A DNA stretch of 64,000 nt, from the NCBI GenBank assembly GCA_027923965.1, contig AP026969.1, positions 1,612,001-1,676,000 of the forward strand. The letters are read 5' to 3'. The notes beneath the pieces were generated by a model, which was not told where the DNA came from, did no database searches, and saw nothing but the letters and a program-made list of their open reading frames with translations. The first letter of the stretch is position 1, and each line of letters begins with the position of its first letter. The position numbers and the translations under genes are program-made. This DNA comes from Comamonadaceae bacterium OS-1 (GTDB taxonomy: Bacteria > Pseudomonadota > Gammaproteobacteria > Burkholderiales > Burkholderiaceae_C). Positions 25,722-36,000 of this stretch are shown here, piece after piece.

Positions 25722-28088
25722 TTAGAGCGTGTCGATAAAGCTGCGCAGCTTGTCCGAGCGGCTGGGGTGCTTGAGCTTGCGCAGCGCCTTGGCTTCTATT
25801 TGGCGGATGCGCTCGCGGGTCACGTCGAACTGCTTGCCGACTTCTTCCAGCGTGTGGTCGGTGCTCATTTCGATACCGAAGCGCATGCGCAGCACCTTGG
25901 CTTCGCGTGGCGTGAGCGAGTCGAGGATGTCCTTCACCACGTCGCGCAGACCGGCCTGCATGGCGGCTTCGATGGGGGCGGTGTTGGCACCGTCTTCGAT
26001 GAAGTCGCCCAGGTGGCTGTCGTCGTCGTCGCCGATCGGGGTTTCCATGGAGATGGGCTCCTTGGCGATCTTCATGATCTTGCGGATCTTGTCTTCCGGG
26101 ATCTCCATCTTCTCGGCCAGGATCGACGCATCGGGCTCAAAACCGAACTCTTGCAGGTGCTGGCGGCTGATGCGGTTCATCTTGTTGATGGTTTCGATCA
26201 TGTGCACCGGAATCCGGATGGTGCGCGCCTGGTCGGCGATCGAACGCGTGATGGCCTGGCGAATCCACCAGGTGGCGTAGGTGGAGAACTTGTAGCCGCG
26301 GCGGTATTCGAACTTGTCCACCGCCTTCATCAAACCGATGTTGCCTTCCTGGATCAGATCCAGGAACTGCAGGCCGCGGTTGGTGTACTTCTTGGCGATG
26401 GAGATCACCAGGCGCAAATTGGCCTCGATCATTTCCTTCTTGGCATTGCGCGACGAGGCTTCGCCTTCGTTCATGCGCTTGTTGATGCCCTTGAGCTCGT
26501 CCAGCGGCACCACCACGCGCGACTGCAGGTCAGTCAGCTTTTGCTGCAGATCCTGCACTGGTGGGATGTTGCGGCCCATGATGGCGCTCCAGGGCTTGCC
26601 GGCCGCGGTTTGGCGCTCGATCCATTTCAGGTCCAGCAGGTGCGAGGGCACTTTGTTGCCCATCTTGTCGCGGCCGCTGAAGTCGGCAATGAAGTTTTCT
26701 TGCGGGTAGCCGCACTTGTCCACAATGATGCGGCGCAGCTCGCGCTCTTTCTTGCGCACATCGTCCACCTGGCTGCGCAGCAGATCGCACAGCTTTTCAA
26801 TGGTCTTGGCGGTAAAGCGGATGGTCATCAGCTCTTCGCTCAAAGCCGCCTGGGCCTTGACGTAGTGCGGCGTGCCGTAGCCTTCCTTGTCGTAGATCTT
26901 GTGCACCTTCTCGAACAGGTCGCGCAGGGTGTCGAAGCGGGTCAGGGCTTCTTTTTTCAGCTCTTCGAGCTTCTTGGTCAAGGCCTTGGAGCCGCCCTTG
27001 CCGTCGTCGTCGTCGGCGGCATCGAATTCGTCGAAGTCTTCTTCGGCCACGTAATCGTCGGCTTCGTTGGGGTTGGAGAAGCCGTCGACGATGGTGGAGA
27101 TCACCACCTTGCCGTCACGGATCAACTCGCCCATGTTGAACACCTCGGCCAGCGTGGCCGGGCTGGCGCTAATGGCTTCCATCATGCGCATCAGGCCGCC
27201 TTCGATGCGCTTGGCAATTTCGATTTCGCCTTCGCGGGTCAGCAGCTCGACCGTGCCCATTTCACGCATGTACATGCGCACCGGGTCGGTGGTACGGCCG
27301 AACTCGCTGTCCACGGTGGAGAGCGCCGCTTCGGCTTCTTCTTCGGCTTCTTCTTCGGTCGCGGCGGTGGGGGCCGTGTTGTTCAGCAGCAGGGTTTCGG
27401 CATCGGGCGTTTGCTCGTACACCGCCACGCCCATGTCGTTGAGCATGTTGACCACGACTTCCAGCGTTTCCGCATCGACCAGCTTGTCGGGCAGGTGGTC
27501 GGAGATTTCGCCGTGCGTCAGGTAGCCGCGGGTCTTGCCCAGCTTGATCAGGGCCTTGAGGCGCTGGCGGCGCTTGGCCAGGTCTTCTTCGGACAGGACG
27601 GTTTCGTCGAGGCCGAACTCTTTCATCAGCGCGCGCTCTTTGGCCTTGCTGATCTTCATGCGCAGCGGCTTGATCTTCTCGCCGGTGGGGCTGAGCTGGA
27701 CCGGCGCTTCTTCGACCGGATCTTCCTCGATCTCGATCAGGTCATCGAGGTTGATCTCGGTGGAGATCGAACCTTTGGGCTTGGGGCCGCGCTTGGCACC
27801 GGCGGGCTTGACCTTGGCGGGTGCGGCGGCGGCGGCCGCGGCGGCTTTGCCAGCGGGCTTGGCGGCAGGCAGGGTCACCACCTTGGGCGGACGGCCTGGC
27901 TTCTTCTTCGCGGCATCATCGGCAGCGGAGGTGACTTCGGGAGCGGCGGGGGACTTCGATGCGGGCACGGATTTGACTTTCAAGGCGGGCTTGGCCACCG
28001 CCTCGGCAGCCACTTTGGTGGTTGCTTTGGCAGGGGTCTTGGCAGCGGAGGCAGCGGGCTTCTCGGACTTTGGAGCAGGCATGGGCAA
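25722..28088 (-). CDS. rpoD: RNA polymerase primary sigma factor
   Basis: Sigma-70, 788 residues. The N-terminal part up to about residue 110 is an Ala/Lys/Pro-rich extension, as in other Burkholderiales. Then come region 1.1 and the long insertion, followed by the core: region 2 ([47 protein letters not shown]), region 3, and region 4 near the C-terminus ([29 protein letters not shown]). Start could be ATG 28088 or 28082. It lies downstream of dnaG in the familiar dnaG-rpoD arrangement. Confidence 0.98.
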   Translation of the reverse strand: MPMPAPKSEKPAASAAKTPAKATTKVAAEAVAKPALKVKSVPASKSPAAPEVTSAADDAAKKKPGRPPKVVTLPAAKPAGKAAAAAAAAPAKVKPAGAKRGPKPKGSISTEINLDDLIEIEEDPVEEAPVQLSPTGEKIKPLRMKISKAKERALMKEFGLDETVLSEEDLAKRRQRLKALIKLGKTRGYLTHGEISDHLPDKLVDAETLEVVVNMLNDMGVAVYEQTPDAETLLLNNTAPTAATEEEAEEEAEAALSTVDSEFGRTTDPVRMYMREMGTVELLTREGEIEIAKRIEGGLMRMMEAISASPATLAEVFNMGELIRDGKVVISTIVDGFSNPNEADDYVAEEDFDEFDAADDDDGKGGSKALTKKLEELKKEALTRFDTLRDLFEKVHKIYDKEGYGTPHYVKAQAALSEELMTIRFTAKTIEKLCDLLRSQVDDVRKKERELRRIIVDKCGYPQENFIADFSGRDKMGNKVPSHLLDLKWIERQTAAGKPWSAIMGRNIPPVQDLQQKLTDLQSRVVVPLDELKGINKRMNEGEASSRNAKKEMIEANLRLVISIAKKYTNRGLQFLDLIQEGNIGLMKAVDKFEYRRGYKFSTYATWWIRQAITRSIADQARTIRIPVHMIETINKMNRISRQHLQEFGFEPDASILAEKMEIPEDKIRKIMKIAKEPISMETPIGDDDDSHLGDFIEDGANTAPIEAAMQAGLRDVVKDILDSLTPREAKVLRMRFGIEMSTDHTLEEVGKQFDVTRERIRQIEAKALRKLKHPSRSDKLRSFIDTL

Positions 28089-28322
28089 AAAACCTCAGGA
28101 CAACAAAAAAACGAAATAAACCCGGGAGCCACAGGCTACCGGCGCGGTCGCGTAGGGATAGAGAAGGTTTCTCGTTGGCAAGATGGGAGGGCGATCATTT
28201 GCACAGATCTGTTAAAAATCTCTGCAGGCAGTCCTTGCGGTGGGGTGGCCGGTGCGCGCAGTGGCGGCTATGGGCCGAATCCGGAGGTGTTGCTGTCGCT
28301 CTTGCCGAGCAGTTAGCCTTAG

Positions 28323-28350
28323 ATTATAGCCTGGGCACCAAAATTCAAGA
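28323..28350 (-). promoter_or_regulatory. Probable rpoD promoter
   Basis: On the minus strand a perfect TATAAT (28328-28323) follows a TCTTGA-like -35 element (28350-28345) with a 16-base spacer, just past the dnaG stop. It would give an rpoD leader of about 230 bases. Confidence 0.5.
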
Positions 28351-28367
28351 CTTATTTATCGGTATTG

Positions 28368-30251
28368 CTAATTTTTCGCAGCAGTCTTTCGGGCTTTCAA
28401 TTCTTCGCGGCGCGCGGTGAGGGTTTTGAACTTTTCCCAATGGGCTTCACTGGTGGTGGCTATGGGGGCCAGCTCTTTTAATGCACGCTCGACCTGGTCA
28501 ATTTGCATCGAGTCCAGAATGCCCCGAAGCTCTAGCGCCATTTCTTTGCTTAAGTTGGTGTCAGAGTCGATAACGACAAGGGTTGGATCGGCATCGGATT
28601 TCTGAATCATTGAAAGTGCCGATTCTTCTATCGGCTGCCCACGAAGCTTTTCACGTAACTCGCTCCACAGTAGCGCGCCGTGCTCATGCAATTGGCTCTC
28701 TAGCCAAATAAACAGAGTTCCGTGGGGGGCAGGTAGCTCACACAGCATGGCGTGGTCCTCGTGGCTCAATCCATCCCAACAATAACTGGCGGTTAAAAGG
28801 CATCGGGCCGCGTGGTCGGCCCGGCTGGCGGGTTTGCGGCGGCCTGCGCTGTCCGATCCGATGGGGGGCGCTTTAGGCTCGTAGCGCTTGCCGGGTGTGT
28901 ATGGGGTGCTATATTTTTTGCTACCTTTGCCGTCCGGGCGGCTGCCGATGGCCTTGCCACTCCAGACGTCGGTGAGCTCGCTGCTGCTGAGCTGCACCAG
29001 ATCGGCAATCTCACCCAGCAACTGGCGCTTCAGTGCGCCCTCGGGCAACTGGCTCCACAGCGGTTTGGCGTTGCTGGCCAGCAGCGAGCGGCCTTCGGCG
29101 GTGTGCAGTTCGCAGCCTTCGCGGATGGACTCGATCAAAAAGCGGCTCAGCGGCGTGGCCTCGGACACATAGCGCGCAAACGCGTCGCGGCCATAGGCGC
29201 GGATGAAGCTGTCGGGGTCGTGCTCGGCGGGTAGAAACAAGAATTTACAACTGCGGACATCGGTGGCCAGCGGCAGTGCGCCGTCCAGCGCCTTGCGGGC
29301 AGCGCGGCGGCCCGCGGCATCGCCGTCAAAGCTGAACACCACCGCATCGGTGAAGCGGAACAGCTTTTGCAAGTGGTCGGCGGTGCAGGCCGTGCCCAGG
29401 GTGGCCACGGCGTTGGGAAAGCCCAGCTGCGCCAGGGCGACCACGTCCATGTAGCCCTCGGTGACCAGGGCATAACCGGCATCGCGCAGGGCGTTGCGGG
29501 CCTCGAACAGGCCGTAGAGCTCGCGGCCCTTGCTGAAGACCGGGGTTTCGGGGGAATTCAGGTATTTGGGCTTGTCATCGCCCAGCACCCGGCCGCCAAA
29601 GCCTATGCATTCGCCCTTGACGTTGCGGATCGGAAACATCACCCGGTCGCGGAAGCGGTCGTAGCGCTTTTCAGGGTCTTCTTCGCTGGTGATGACCAGG
29701 CCGCTCTCGGCCAGCAGCGGGTCGTCGTAGCGCGGGAACACCCCGGCCAGGCTGCGCCAGCCTTCGGGTGCATAGCCCAGGTCGAACTGCTTGGCGATTT
29801 CGCCCGACAGGCCCCGGCCCTTGAAGTAGTCGATGGCCCGGGGCGAGTCGCGCAGGTGTTTCTTGTAGGCGGTACAGGCCTGTTCCAGCACGTCGGTGAG
29901 GGTGGCCTGTTTCTGTTTTTGCTCGGCGGCGCGGGCGCGGTCCTGGGGCGAGGCATCGTCTTCAGGGATCTGCATGCCGAACTGCTGGGCCAGGTCTTGC
30001 ACCGCCTCGATGAAGGTCATGCCCGCGTGGTCCATCAGAAAGCGCAGCGCGTCGCCGCTCTTGCCGCAGCCAAAGCAGTGGTAGAACTGCTTGGTGGGAC
30101 TGACCGAGAAAGAGGGCGACTTTTCGGCATGGAACGGGCACAGGCCCATGAAGTTGGCACCGCCTTTTTTGAGCTGCACGTAGCGGCCCACGATCTCGAC
30201 CACGTCGGCGCGGGCGATGAGTTCCTGGATGAAGGTATGGGGAATGGTCAC
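28368..30251 (-). CDS. dnaG: DNA primase
   Basis: Makes RNA primers at the replication fork. It has 627 residues. The N-terminal zinc finger is Cys38, His41, Cys59 and Cys62 (LCPFH...YHCFGC). The Toprim domain carries EGYMDVVAL and FDGDAAGRRA. The C-terminal DnaB-binding region is present, with an Ala/Gly/Arg-rich linker at about 430-465. It is upstream of rpoD on the same strand. The ribosomal protein S21 gene often found before dnaG is not here; instead a repeat and a hydrolase follow. Confidence 0.97.
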   Translation of the reverse strand: MTIPHTFIQELIARADVVEIVGRYVQLKKGGANFMGLCPFHAEKSPSFSVSPTKQFYHCFGCGKSGDALRFLMDHAGMTFIEAVQDLAQQFGMQIPEDDASPQDRARAAEQKQKQATLTDVLEQACTAYKKHLRDSPRAIDYFKGRGLSGEIAKQFDLGYAPEGWRSLAGVFPRYDDPLLAESGLVITSEEDPEKRYDRFRDRVMFPIRNVKGECIGFGGRVLGDDKPKYLNSPETPVFSKGRELYGLFEARNALRDAGYALVTEGYMDVVALAQLGFPNAVATLGTACTADHLQKLFRFTDAVVFSFDGDAAGRRAARKALDGALPLATDVRSCKFLFLPAEHDPDSFIRAYGRDAFARYVSEATPLSRFLIESIREGCELHTAEGRSLLASNAKPLWSQLPEGALKRQLLGEIADLVQLSSSELTDVWSGKAIGSRPDGKGSKKYSTPYTPGKRYEPKAPPIGSDSAGRRKPASRADHAARCLLTASYCWDGLSHEDHAMLCELPAPHGTLFIWLESQLHEHGALLWSELREKLRGQPIEESALSMIQKSDADPTLVVIDSDTNLSKEMALELRGILDSMQIDQVERALKELAPIATTSEAHWEKFKTLTARREELKARKTAAKN

Positions 30252-30292
30252 TGCGCTATTGTCCCCGCATAGTCACGCGGCCAAGATTTCAA

Positions 30293-30346
30293 GAAAAAAT
30301 AGCCTCTAGCGCTTATTGAATAAGCGTGAGTAGCTATAAAAATCGT
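30293..30346 (-). repeat. Dispersed palindromic repeat, copy R8
   Basis: Minus strand: TTTTTATAGCTACTCACGC, TTATTCAATAAG, CGCTAGAGGCTA, then T6. It lies just after the stop of the alpha/beta hydrolase gene and has the form of a Rho-independent terminator for it. Confidence 0.85.
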
Positions 30347-30351
30347 AGTAT

Positions 30352-31374
30352 CTAGATTTTGCTCTTGGCCTGCGCGTAGCGGGCGGCGGCGATGACGCTG
30401 AGGATGGCCGTGGTCACCGTGTCGGGCTGGTCCTGGTGGATGTTGTGGCCGCTGTCGCCCACCACCTTCATGCGGCCCAGGCGTGACATCTTGGCCATGT
30501 TGCGTTGGCTGGCATCCCAGACCTTGCCCAGGCGCTCGGGCCAGCGGCTGGTGCTGCGGTCCTGGCTGAGCACGATGAGCGGTACGGAGGGGAATTCTCC
30601 GGCCCGGCGTGCCTGGCGTGCGGTGAGGGCGGCAGAAGCCATCTCGGCGCGTATGGCACTGGGGGCCATGGCAATCAGAAGGGCAGGCGGGTCGTACCAC
30701 ATGCGGTGCACGCCGAGCTGTTTGCAGCGTTTGGAAAATTCGGCGTGGCGTGCATCTACCAGTACCACCCCGGCGACTTCGTCGGGGTAGGTTTTGGCAA
30801 ACAGCTTGACGATGGTGCCGCCCAAGGAGTGGCCCACGAGCACGTAGGGCGGTTTGATTTCTTCGATGTGCAGCATGGCGCGCAGCTCGCGCAGGATCTG
30901 CAAGCCATCGCGCGGCAGCCGAGAGCGCTCGCTCTGCCCATAGCCCGCCCGGTCGTAGGCGACGGCGTGGTTGATGGCGCTGATTTCGTTGAAGATGCGA
31001 CCCCAGGCATTTTTGCCGTGGCCCAGACCAGCCTCAAACAGCACGGTGGGCCCGCCTGTACCCGCGCTGACGAAGGCTCTGGCCCCGAAGGGCGTGTAGC
31101 TCATGGTGTGCGGCGGCATGACTTCGGAGCGCACGCCGGGGCCCATGCGGGCGCGCAAAGCGTCTACCGACAGCAGCGGCAGGGGTTCGGACGGTGGGGG
31201 CGGTGAAGCTTCGGGAGGGGGGGCCACGGTGGTGCGGCTGGACGGTTTCAGGTGCGCGGGCACCGTGTCCTGCGGCATGCGCAGCACCGTGGTGCGCCGT
31301 CGAGGGGGTGGAAAAGGCGCGATTTCAGGTGGCTTTGGGTGAACTGTCAAGGGCGTGGTGGAGGCTCTCGCCAT
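30352..31374 (-). CDS. Alpha/beta hydrolase with Pro-rich N-terminal extension
   Basis: 340-residue alpha/beta hydrolase. The first 70 residues are rich in Pro, Thr and Ser with no signal peptide. Then the fold starts at GARAFVSAGTGGPTVLFEAGLG. The nucleophile is Ser183 in VGHSLGGT, the acid is probably Asp207 in LVDARH, and the base is the His in GDSGHNIHQ near residue 310. The substrate is unknown: an ester, lactone or epoxide are all possible. A shorter start is possible at internal Met residues (33 or 77) because the N-terminal region is atypical. Confidence 0.85.
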   Translation of the reverse strand: MARASTTPLTVHPKPPEIAPFPPPRRRTTVLRMPQDTVPAHLKPSSRTTVAPPPEASPPPPSEPLPLLSVDALRARMGPGVRSEVMPPHTMSYTPFGARAFVSAGTGGPTVLFEAGLGHGKNAWGRIFNEISAINHAVAYDRAGYGQSERSRLPRDGLQILRELRAMLHIEEIKPPYVLVGHSLGGTIVKLFAKTYPDEVAGVVLVDARHAEFSKRCKQLGVHRMWYDPPALLIAMAPSAIRAEMASAALTARQARRAGEFPSVPLIVLSQDRSTSRWPERLGKVWDASQRNMAKMSRLGRMKVVGDSGHNIHQDQPDTVTTAILSVIAAARYAQAKSKI

Positions 31375-31520
31375 ATCAAGAACGCGACAAAAAGTCTGCG
31401 CTGGCCCACAGAGAAGACAAAGCCAGGGCGCACGAGAACAACATTTTCATGCCCTGATTATCAAACACCTGGCGGATTGTCTTGTGTCAGGCTGTAATAG
31501 CCGTCAAAAGTTCGGTCCTA

Positions 31521-31562
31521 TGCTGCGCAGCTCTCAGGCGCTGCGCGCGCGGCCTCCCTTTT
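31521..31562. repeat. Duplicated copy of the narK 3' end
   Basis: About 42 bp nearly identical to 31602-31642, which contains the narK stop and its last codons. On the minus strand both copies can encode KGGRARSA and a stop. The offset is 81 bp. This looks like a partial duplication downstream of narK. Confidence 0.7.
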
Positions 31563-31614
31563 AGCTGCGCTGGAACGGTGGTCAGTGCTACGCACTGGAT
31601 CTGCTGCGCAGTTC

Positions 31615-32829
31615 TCAGGCGCTGCGCGCCCGCCCACCCTTTTCCGCCCAGGTTCTTGTCCAGCGCACTTGCATGATGCGCAGCATGAACAGCATCACTA
31701 CCGCCAGACCGGCGAACAGGATGAAGCCCCACATGTAGCTGCCCGCGTACTGTTTGGACAGGCCCATGGCGTTGGGCACCAGGCCGCCGCCGAGGGCACC
31801 GATTTCACCGATCATGGAGCCTGCCACGGCGGTGGCCAGGGGCCAGCGCAGGGGCACCAGCTGGAATAGGGCGCCATTGCCCGCACCCAGGGCGGCAAAG
31901 CACAGAATCATCAGCAGCGTGGTCAAGACCAGCGAGCCGCCCGCCAGGCCGCAGGCCACCAGGGTGGTGGCCACGGTGACCAACACGATGTTCAGGGTGT
32001 TCACACCGCCCCAGCGGTCCGAAATCCAGCCGCCAAATACCCGCAGCGCCGCGCCCATGAAGGCCGCCAGCATGGTCAATTGCCCGGCCTGCACCTTGCT
32101 CACGCCAAACTGGTCGTAGTAGTAGGTGGGCAAAAAGGTGATCAGGCCGATGAAGCCGCCGAAGGTCACGGCGTAGATCAGGCTGAAGGCCCAACCGTCT
32201 TTTTCAAACAGGCAGGCGATATGTTCCTTGAAGCTGGCGTGGGGGTCCAGATCGGGCGGCTCCTGGGCGAAGATCACCATCACCACCATCGGGATGGCGA
32301 TGGCGATCGCCGCAAAGCCGTATACCGCCACCCAGCCATAGGCCTGGGCCAAGGGTGGTGCGACCAGCACGCAGACCGCGGTGCCGACGTTGCCCGCGCC
32401 TACCAGGCCCATGGCCAGGCCTTTGTGCTTGGGCGGGAACGAGCCCGAACCCAGCGACAAGGCCACGCCAAAACTGGCTCCGGCAATGCCCAGCAGCACG
32501 CCCATGGCCAGCAGGTCGTTGAAGCTTTTCACAAAGAAAAAGCCAAACAGCATGGCCACCATGATCATGCCCATTTCGACCAGCGTGGCTTTTTTGCGGC
32601 CAATGTACTGCGACAGCAGGCCCAGCGGAAAGCGCATCAGCGCTCCGGCCATGATGGGAATGGACAGCATCAAGCCCTTTTGGGCGGGGCTGAGGCCGAA
32701 GGTTTCAGAGATGAACGGGGCCATGGCCCCGTTGAGCACCCAGATGCAGCAGGAAAACGAAAAATACAAAAACGAAGCGAAGAGCGTGGGGGAGTGCCCG
32801 CTCTTGAGGAAACTGCGGAATCCCGCCAT
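31615..32829 (-). CDS. narK: Nitrate/nitrite transporter (NarK-like MFS)
   Basis: Major facilitator protein of 404 residues with twelve probable helices. The NarK/NRT2 type is suggested by GAGNVGTAVCVLVAPPLAQAYGW and by the second signature region FAALGAGNGALFQLVPLRW. It probably moves nitrate or nitrite; other anions are possible. No nitrate reductase or nitrite reductase gene lies near. The start ATG at 32829 is preceded by 180 bp that contain a long hairpin (32948-32998). The last residues KGGRARSA are repeated in a duplicate just downstream. Confidence 0.85.
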   Translation of the reverse strand: MAGFRSFLKSGHSPTLFASFLYFSFSCCIWVLNGAMAPFISETFGLSPAQKGLMLSIPIMAGALMRFPLGLLSQYIGRKKATLVEMGMIMVAMLFGFFFVKSFNDLLAMGVLLGIAGASFGVALSLGSGSFPPKHKGLAMGLVGAGNVGTAVCVLVAPPLAQAYGWVAVYGFAAIAIAIPMVVMVIFAQEPPDLDPHASFKEHIACLFEKDGWAFSLIYAVTFGGFIGLITFLPTYYYDQFGVSKVQAGQLTMLAAFMGAALRVFGGWISDRWGGVNTLNIVLVTVATTLVACGLAGGSLVLTTLLMILCFAALGAGNGALFQLVPLRWPLATAVAGSMIGEIGALGGGLVPNAMGLSKQYAGSYMWGFILFAGLAVVMLFMLRIMQVRWTRTWAEKGGRARSA

Positions 32830-32947
32830 GGTGCATGTCCTTAAGGTTCTGTGGATACATGCACCAAAGCGAAACTCGTGCCAGCCAGAAATCGCCGTAA
32901 ATCCGTCCGTTTGCGGCTTGCATTTACCGAAAACGCTGGATTCTGGT

Positions 32948-32998
32948 GCGGTTCACCGACTTTGTGCGCCATTCTGGTGGGCAAAGTCGGTGCACCGC
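32948..32998 (-). terminator. Hairpin between mfd and narK
   Basis: Two 17-bp arms (32948-32964 and 32982-32998) pair with one mismatch. They lie 13 bp past the mfd stop and 119 bp before narK on the same strand. There is only a weak T run after it. It may end mfd transcription or act as a leader structure for narK. Confidence 0.5.
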
Positions 32999-33011
32999 CT
33001 TGGGCGACAGG

Positions 33012-36000
33012 CTACGCGGCGACCGGCTCTGCGATCGGCTGCCCCAGGCTGCGCAGCACGTCGCGCACCATTTGCGCGCGGTCCTTGGGCTCGGGCAGCT
33101 CGCGCTCGATGCGCAGCTTCTCGTTGCCCGCCAGCTTGATGTGGCGGTTTTTCTGGATCAGCTCGATGATGCGCATCGGCTCGATCGGCGGATTGGCCTT
33201 GAAGGTGATGTTGATCACGCCCGGCGCGGCATCCACCTTGACCACGCCGTAGGGCCGCGCCAGCACCCGCAGGCGGTGGCCGTCGATGAGGGTTTGTGCC
33301 TGGGTGGGTAGCTTGCCGAAGCGGTCCACGATTTCTTCCAGCAGTGCGTCGATCTGGTCGGTGGTTTTGGCGGTGGCCAGCTTCTTGTAGAAACTGAGGC
33401 GCAGGTGCACGTCGCCGCAGTAGTCGTCGGGCAGCAGGGCGGGTGCGTGCAGGTTGATTTCGGTGGTCACGTTCATCGGGTTCATCAGGTCGGGCTCGAT
33501 GCCCGCCTTTAGGCAGCGCACGGCCTCGTTCAGCATTTCGTTGTAGAGCTGGAAGCCCACCTCCAGCATATTGCCGCTCTGGTTCTCGCCCAGCACCTCG
33601 CCTGCGCCGCGGATTTCCAGGTCGTGCATGGCCAGGTAGAAGCCGGAGCCCAGCTCTTCCATCTTCTGGATCGCGTCCAGGCGCTGGCTGGCCTGCTTGG
33701 TCAGGCCTTCCAGGTCGGGCACCATCAAATAGGCGTAGGCCTGGTGGTGGCTACGGCCCACGCGGCCCCGCAGCTGGTGCAACTGGGCCAGGCCGAACTT
33801 GTCGGCGCGGCTCATCACGATGGTGTTGGCGCTGGGCACGTCGATGCCGGTTTCAATGATCGTGGAGCACAGCAGCACATTGAAGCGCTGGGCCACAAAG
33901 TCGCGCATCACGGCCTCCAACTGGCGTTCGGGCATCTGGCCGTGGGCTACGGCGATACGGGCCTCGGGCAGCAGCTCTTCCAGCTTCTGGCGGCGGTTCT
34001 CGATGGTTTCCACCTCGTTGTGCAAAAAGTACACCTGGCCGCCACGCTTGAGTTCGCGCAGCACGGCCTCGCGGATCACGCCATTGCCCTCGGTGCGCAC
34101 AAAGGTCTTGATGGCCAGGCGGCGCTGCGGCGCGGTGGCGATCACGCTCAGGTCGCGCAGGCCCTCCAGCGCCATGCCCAGCGTGCGGGGTATGGGTGTG
34201 GCGGTGAGTGTGAGCACATCGACCTCGGCGCGCAGCGATTTCATCTGCTCCTTGTGGCGCACGCCAAAGCGGTGCTCTTCGTCGATGATCAGCAGGCCCA
34301 GGTTGGCGAATTTGGTCGATTCGCTCAGCAGCTTGTGCGTGCCCACCACAATATCCACGCCACCTTCTGCTATTCCTTTCAGAGCGGCGGTAATTTCCTT
34401 GCCCGAGCGGAAGCGCGACACCTCGGCCACCTTGACCGGCCACTTGGCAAAGCGGTCCACCAGGGTCTGGTAGTGCTGCTCGGCCAGCAGGGTGGTGGGG
34501 GCCAGCAGGGCCACCTGCTTGCCGCCGGTGATGGCGATAAAGGCGGCGCGCAGGGCCACCTCGGTCTTGCCAAAACCCACGTCGCCGCAGACCAGCCGGT
34601 CCATGGGGCGCGGGCTGATCATGTCCTGGATCACCGCGTGGATGGCCGCCGACTGGTCGGGGGTTTCTTCAAAGCCAAAGTCGTTGGCAAACACCTCGTA
34701 GTCGTTGGGCGAGTAGCGGAAGGCATGGCCTTCGCGGGCCGCCCGGCGGGCGTAGATGTTGAGCAGCTCGGCGGCGCTGTCGCGCACCTGCTCGGCGGCG
34801 CGGCGCTTGGCTTTTTCCCACTGGCCCGAGCCCAGGCGGTGCAATGGCGCTTCGTCGGCGCTCACGCCGGTGTAGCGGCTGATGTGCTGCAGCTGGCTCA
34901 CCGGCACGTACAGCGTGGCCTTGTCGGCGTATTCCAGGAACAGGAATTCCTGCAACAACGGCGTGCCGTCGGCGTTCTTGCCCTGGCCCAGGTCCAGGTG
35001 CACCAGGCCTTTGTAGCGGCCAATGCCGTGGGCGGAGTGGACCACCGGGTCGCCCAGCGTCAACTCGCTCAAGTCCTTGATCAGCGCTTCCACATCGCTG
35101 ACCTGTTCCTGTTTCTTGCGGCGGCGGGTGGTGGGGCCGGCGGCAAACAGCTCGGTCTCCGTCACGAAGTCGATGCCTTCGGCCATCCAGCTAAAGCCGC
35201 TGTTCAGCGCGGCAGTGGCGATGCCGACCTTCTCGGTACTGGTCTGGAAGTCTTCCAGCGAGTCGAAGGCGGGCGGGTTGACCTGGCTGGCGCGCAGCAG
35301 GTCCAGCAGGCTTTCGCGGCGGCCATCGCTTTCGGCCAGCATCAGCACCCGGTGGGGCGTGCGCTGGATGTGCATCTTCAGCTGGGTCAGCGGGTCTTCG
35401 GCACCGCGCGCCACCGACAGCAGGGGCAACGCTTCAAAGCCGGTGTCGCTGGTCACGTCCACGTTGCGCAAGGCTAACTGGGCATGCTGGTTGGTCAGGG
35501 CGTAGAACTGCTCTGTGCCCAGAAACAGCGACTCGGGCGGCAGGGCCGGGCGGTCCAGGTCGCCCTGCACCAGGCGGTAGCGCTCCTTGGTGTCTTGCCA
35601 AAAGCGTTGCAGCGACGGCTCCAGATCGCCGTGCAGCACCACAGTGGCATCGGTGCCGATGTAATCGAACACGGTGGCCGTGTCTTCAAAGAACAGCGGC
35701 AGGTAGTACTCGATACCGGCGGTGGCCACACCGTTGCCCATGTCTTTGTAGATACGGCTCTTGGTGGGGTCGCCGTCCAGCAGCTCGCGCCAGCGGCTGC
35801 GGAACTTGGCGCGGGCCTCGTCGTCCATGGGGAATTCGCGGCCGGGCAGCAGGCGCACTTCGGGCACCGGGTACAGGCTGCGCTGGGTGTCGGGGTCGAA
35901 GGTGCGGATGCTGTCGATCTCGTCGTCGAACAAGTCCACCCGGTAGGGCACGGCGCTGCCCATGGGGAACAGGTCGATCAGGCCACCGCGCACCGCGTAT

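Noticed and set aside
25767..28316. An 849-codon frame opposite rpoD
   Set aside because: It mirrors rpoD on the other strand and has low-complexity composition. RpoD is certain from its motifs.
32830..33011. An FNR or NarL site before narK
   Set aside because: I found no TTGAT-N4-ATCAA motif and no clear NarL heptamers; only the long hairpin stands out.
33624..35477. A 617-codon frame opposite mfd
   Set aside because: Shadow of mfd: antisense, His/Gln/Val-rich, with no start context.
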